Position numbers and translations under genes: made by a program. The notes under the pieces were generated by a model, which worked only from the letters and a program-made list of their open reading frames with translations, did no database searches and was not told the DNA's origin. A stretch of DNA of 44,041 nt from Vibrio zhanjiangensis (GTDB lineage: Bacteria; Pseudomonadota; Gammaproteobacteria; Enterobacterales; Vibrionaceae): positions 1 to 44,041 of the forward strand of contig NZ_BSPW01000090.1 of assembly GCF_030161235.1 (NCBI RefSeq), read 5' to 3'. Shown here in pieces: positions 41,217 to 44,041 of this stretch. The first letter of the stretch is position 1. Each line of letters starts with the position of its first letter.

Positions 41217-42152
41217 ATGCCATATCCAATAGAAAGAAAGTTAGTAATAGCGGTTTCATCTAGTGCTCTGTTTGATTTGTCTGAGTCACATTCTGTTTTC
41301 GTTAATGACGGTGCAAAGGCTTACAAAGAGTACCAAGAGTCTCATTTAAATGAGGTCCTACACAAAGGAGTAGCTTTTCCGTTTATCAAGCGTTTTTTAA
41401 ATATCAATAACCATTTTGAAAAACAGCAACCAGTAGAAGTGGTGCTCCTATCAAGAAACTCAGCAGCGACAGGGAAAAGAGTTTTTCGTTCAATACAGCA
41501 TTATGGCTTAAATATAACTAGAGCTGCGTTTATGGAAGGGAAATCTCCATTTGAATACGTTCCAGCATTCAATGCGTCTCTATTCCTGTCCGCAAATGAA
41601 GAAGATGTAAAGAATGCTATTGATGCGGGTTACCCCGCTGGAGTGGTCTTACCCAATGAAAATATAAATGATGAAGGTGAGGATGAGCTGAGGGTCGCTT
41701 TTGACTTCGATGCTGTGATTGCTGATGATGCATCTGAACGTGTTTTTAAAAAAGACGGTAAACTAGATGACTTTCATGCATATGAGGTAGCTAATTCACA
41801 CATACCTCATCAGCCAGGCCCCTTGGCTGACCTATTCAAAAAATTGTCTTTTATGCAAAAACTCGAAGATAGAGAGGTCGAAAAAGATAGTGGTTATCAA
41901 CGTATTTTAAGAATTTCAATAGTGACAGCGCGTAATGCACCGTCACATGAGCGAGTTATTACAACTTTGGTACATTGGGGAGTCGAAGCAAATGAGATAT
42001 TTTTCCTTGGTGGTATGGAGAAAGATCGCATTTTGTCTAGGTTGAAGCCTCACATGTTTTTTGATGATCAAAAAAGCCACCTTAAATCACGAGCTGGTGA
42101 TATCCCAATGGTTCATATTCCATTTGGTGTAGCCAATAATGGTGACAGTTAG
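41217..42152 (+). CDS. 5'-nucleotidase (cN-I-like family)
   Basis: A 311-residue cytoplasmic protein of the bacterial 5'-nucleotidase family (Pfam 5'-nucleotidase, related to eukaryotic cN-I). It opens with 'KLVIAVSSSALFDLSESHSVF' and contains 'VEVVLLSRNSAATGKRVFRSIQHYGLNITRAAFMEGKSPF', 'LRVAFDFDAVIADDASERVF' with the DxD nucleophile motif, 'RISIVTARNAPSHERVI' and 'FFDDQKSHL', the pattern of a HAD-type phosphatase. It probably removes phosphate from nucleoside monophosphates. The ATG at 41217 is chosen because AAGGAG precedes it. It is the first of three cargo genes between the split repeat halves. Confidence 0.82.
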   Translation: MPYPIERKLVIAVSSSALFDLSESHSVFVNDGAKAYKEYQESHLNEVLHKGVAFPFIKRFLNINNHFEKQQPVEVVLLSRNSAATGKRVFRSIQHYGLNITRAAFMEGKSPFEYVPAFNASLFLSANEEDVKNAIDAGYPAGVVLPNENINDEGEDELRVAFDFDAVIADDASERVFKKDGKLDDFHAYEVANSHIPHQPGPLADLFKKLSFMQKLEDREVEKDSGYQRILRISIVTARNAPSHERVITTLVHWGVEANEIFFLGGMEKDRILSRLKPHMFFDDQKSHLKSRAGDIPMVHIPFGVANNGDS

Positions 42153-42272
42153 CACAGACAACGCGCTTCAGTCGATAAAATATATGTTACGAATTTTGTC
42201 CCCCCAAATATGGCGCCATATCTTTTTCAACTAAACTTTACGTTTGAGTACCAATATCATTAAAGGAATGAA

Positions 42273-42911
42273 ATGCAAAACCTCGTAAGGCATACGCTTT
42301 ATCTTTTTCTAGGGATTACAGGTCTAACCGCTGTTATCACGCTAGCAGGTGTCGGTTATACTTGGTTTTTCTCTGAAGCGAAAGAACTCCCCCATTTAGA
42401 GTGGCTAATAGGGTCTGTACTTATAGAGGTAGTTGCCGTGATCGTCATGCTTGCCAAAAAAGGGATGAAGTATCTTCCGGACACACAAACTGATAACGAA
42501 CCAAAAGATACCCTTAAGTTCATGGAAAGTTTTATCTCTGCGGGCACTAGCGCAACGGTTGTGAGTAACAGAGTCTCTTGGCTAGTAGGTGATAATAAAC
42601 TGATATCAATTTTTCAATCAAAAATTGAAAACGGTACTCGCATTGAAATTATCACGCCAAATGAAGTCCCAGAGGTACTTAGAGAAAACCTGAAAGGTGC
42701 ATCATTTATTGTCACAGGAGAAAGTGTATCACCTGAAGCTAGGTTTACATTAGTGAACGGAGACCGTAGCGGCGCTGAAAAGCTCGCCATTGCTCGTGGT
42801 GTTCATCCTGACCACGAGATTACAATTTTTGACAACAATTCTGGCCCCCAAATAATTGCAATGGCGAAAGACATAATTAGAAAATCCAAGGAGTTGTCTA
42901 ATGCCGCATAG
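42273..42911 (+). CDS. Two-TM protein with a possible PLD-like domain
   Basis: A 212-residue protein. Residues 3-31 and 41-66 form two membrane helices. The cytoplasmic part ('SNRVSWLVGDNKLISIFQSKIENGTRIEIITPNEV', 'ARFTLVNGDRSGAEKLAIARG', 'EITIFDNNSGPQIIAMAKDIIRKSK') has the strand-helix pattern of phospholipase D-like folds, but no HKD motif is visible, so it may be a non-catalytic sensor. An AAAGGA ribosome site precedes it. It overlaps the methyltransferase gene by 11 bases, so the two are translated together. Confidence 0.65.
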   Translation: MQNLVRHTLYLFLGITGLTAVITLAGVGYTWFFSEAKELPHLEWLIGSVLIEVVAVIVMLAKKGMKYLPDTQTDNEPKDTLKFMESFISAGTSATVVSNRVSWLVGDNKLISIFQSKIENGTRIEIITPNEVPEVLRENLKGASFIVTGESVSPEARFTLVNGDRSGAEKLAIARGVHPDHEITIFDNNSGPQIIAMAKDIIRKSKELSNAA

Positions 42912-43608
42912 GTGGTGCAATTCAGCGCAGATACGTCGAGAGCAAATTGAGTCAGGAGCAGACTTAACATTCAATGAAGTCTTTAAGCCACTTTTAGTAA
43001 GTCGAATTAAGAGTCTTTCACCTAGAAATGTGCTGGAAGTGGGCGCTGGTACTGGCCATATTTCCAAAGAATTATTTAAATTAGGATTTTCTGTTACAGC
43101 AATAGAGCCTTCTGCCGAAATGTATAGGGTAGCAAAAGACGTATTGTCTTTAACGGGTGTGAGGTTGTTGAACTGTGCTTCATTCGAATTAGAGAAAAAT
43201 GCTTTATATGAGCTCGCTTTTACCCACCTTGTTGCACATGTTGTTGATGACCTTACTAAGTTTTTTGAATCAATCGGGAAACACCTGAAAACTAACAGTC
43301 ATTTTATTTTTTCAATCCCGCACCCCTGTTTTTATAATGAATATAAGGGTTTTTTCGGAGATGAGTATAACTATATGACACCAATGTTCAAGAATGTGTC
43401 ATTTACAATCACTAAAGATCCACAAAATACGATCAGTGGAGTGCCATATCATCACAGGCCGTTATCAGAGTACTTCAATAAGCTTGTTAAGTCTGATTTC
43501 GCTATTGATGGCTTTGATGAAATTTATCCAGAAGATGATATACAAATAAAATATGGTGCTAGATGGGAGTTCCCACGATACTGTGTGTTTACTTGCAAAA
43601 AACTCTAA
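42901..43608 (+). CDS. SAM-dependent methyltransferase
   Basis: A 235-residue class I methyltransferase. Motif I is 'NVLEVGAGTGHISKEL' (about residues 43-58), followed by 'VTAIEPSAEMYRVAK' (acidic motif) and 'LAFTHLVAHVVDD'. 'FIFSIPHPCFYNEYKG' resembles the motif of the small-molecule or lipid methyltransferases. The acceptor is unknown. It overlaps the two-TM protein gene by 11 bases; the pair may act on a shared membrane substrate, but that is inference. Confidence 0.8.
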   Translation: MPHRWCNSAQIRREQIESGADLTFNEVFKPLLVSRIKSLSPRNVLEVGAGTGHISKELFKLGFSVTAIEPSAEMYRVAKDVLSLTGVRLLNCASFELEKNALYELAFTHLVAHVVDDLTKFFESIGKHLKTNSHFIFSIPHPCFYNEYKGFFGDEYNYMTPMFKNVSFTITKDPQNTISGVPYHHRPLSEYFNKLVKSDFAIDGFDEIYPEDDIQIKYGARWEFPRYCVFTCKKL

Positions 43609-43657
43609 TAAACACATGTTGTCAGACTGATTTTCAGCTGCGCTCCAAAACAGCCGT

Positions 43658-43680
43658 AAATGCGGGCGTTATGTTGCTGG
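43658..43680 (+). other. attC-like 3' end
   Basis: ATGCGGGCGTTATGTTG resembles the 3' side of Vibrio integron attC sites (GGGCGTTATG). I do not see a matching 5' half (for example TAACGCCC), so this may be coincidence or the remnant of an integron cassette boundary. Confidence 0.25.
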
Positions 43681-43767
43681 TCAGTTTCGGCGATATTTGG
43701 ACGATGAAGTGACTTCTAAAGCTCATATTGAGTATCGAAAAATTGGTTATAAGCCGAACGAATGTTT

Positions 43768-43788
43768 GGGGTCAGGTCTTTCATTTTG
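43768..43788 (+). repeat. GGGGTCAGGTCTT motif, internal copy
   Basis: The same core and extension as at 40714-40734, direct orientation, inside the cargo region downstream of the methyltransferase gene. Confidence 0.85.
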
Positions 43789-43881
43789 CCCTAACCAAAT
43801 TTATCCGAAAGTCCGACATTCACCAGAAATCGTAACGTGGAATTGTCCAGATATGTTCTGAAGAGGCATACAACATAGAAA

Positions 43882-43968
43882 TGCCCCGAAGTGGGTTACA
43901 GGTCGAAGTTTGAGCAAAGATCATCGGTTAGATTTGATATATAAAAGCTAATGATTGGCAAAAGGCAA
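43882..43968. repeat. Direct repeat, copy 2, part B
   Basis: Matches 38653-38739 with only a few changes, beginning TGCCCCGAAGTGGG. The next bases are the inverted 13-bp motif instead of the copy 1 sequence. Confidence 0.9.
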
Positions 43969-43979
43969 GACCTGACCCC
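43967..43979 (-). repeat. GGGGTCAGGTCTT motif, inverted right copy
   Basis: AAGACCTGACCCC is the exact reverse complement of the core at 40714-40726. Together they bracket the whole split repeat and cargo, 40714-43979. Confidence 0.85.
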
Positions 43980-43984
43980 AGAAG

Positions 43985-44041
43985 TGGACCCCAATGGTTG
44001 GACACATAAACTAATTCCTTAAGTGGTTGATCCAGCTTATG
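43985..44041. mobile_element. End of an IS3-family-like insertion sequence (partial)
   Basis: TGGACCCCAATGGTTGGACA resembles the inverted repeat of IS3-family elements, which often read TG(G)ACCCC..TTGGAC. The element would continue past the right edge of the window; no transposase codons are visible in the 57 bases present. Confidence 0.55.

Noticed and set aside
1..44041. CRISPR array
   Set aside because: No regularly spaced short repeats with unique spacers are present; the repeats found are long duplications or a scattered 13-bp motif.

Overview
The window looks like a Vibrionaceae (Vibrio-type) chromosome. The left 27 kb carries a core gene set in an order I recognise from vibrios: yciI/yciA/yciB, ihfA, yciU, the EF-P-like gene efpL (yeiP), polB, varA (uvrY)-uvrC-pgsA, a tRNA cluster and pheS-pheT. 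The proteins are close to their E. coli and Vibrio counterparts, and an AspS-type type II secretion pilotin also points to Vibrio. Species cannot be fixed from sequence reading alone.

Layout. 1-5.9 kb: small envelope and housekeeping genes (hslJ-like, DUF1289, AspS-like pilotin, yciI, yciA, yciB), an orphan Mu GemA-like protein, ihfA, yciU and efpL. 6-11.6 kb: a nucleotidyltransferase-fold protein, DNA polymerase II, a DUF4105 envelope protein and a DUF3015 protein. 12-15.8 kb: varA-uvrC-pgsA with a terminator, then tRNA-Cys, tRNA-Gly, tRNA-Leu and a second identical tRNA-Gly. 15.8-23.7 kb: an accessory interval between the tRNAs and pheS. It holds an orphan solute-binding protein, an old yellow enzyme paired with a divergent TetR repressor and three operator-like palindromes, a broken IS91-type transposase, a second TetR gene with an operator-like site shared with an aldehyde dehydrogenase operon, an N-terminally truncated sulfatase, and a broken IS110-type transposase. 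23.7-27.2 kb: pheST with a strong terminator. ihfA, which usually follows pheT, lies 19 kb upstream instead.

27.3-30.1 kb is AT-rich and looks acquired: a lipoprotein, and an operon of an XRE/S24-like regulator, an unknown 106-residue protein and a VUT-like membrane protein. 30.1-37 kb is ordinary accessory metabolism and transport: GyrI-like protein, MATE exporter, LysR regulator, quinone-dependent D-lactate dehydrogenase, outer-membrane barrel and KDPG aldolase.

37-44 kb is the most unusual part. A 411-residue helical protein of unknown function has its promoter region and first codons duplicated 2.4 kb away (about 330 bp, nearly identical). The second copy appears to be interrupted by a roughly 2.8 kb cargo without a transposase: a 5'-nucleotidase, a two-TM protein and an overlapping methyltransferase. 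The homology resumes on the far side of the cargo, the six bases TGCCCC occur at both junctions, and the composite is bracketed by an inverted 13-bp motif, GGGGTCAGGTCTT. An IS3-type end starts at the right edge of the window. This is the best candidate for a mobile gene-capture unit that I can see.
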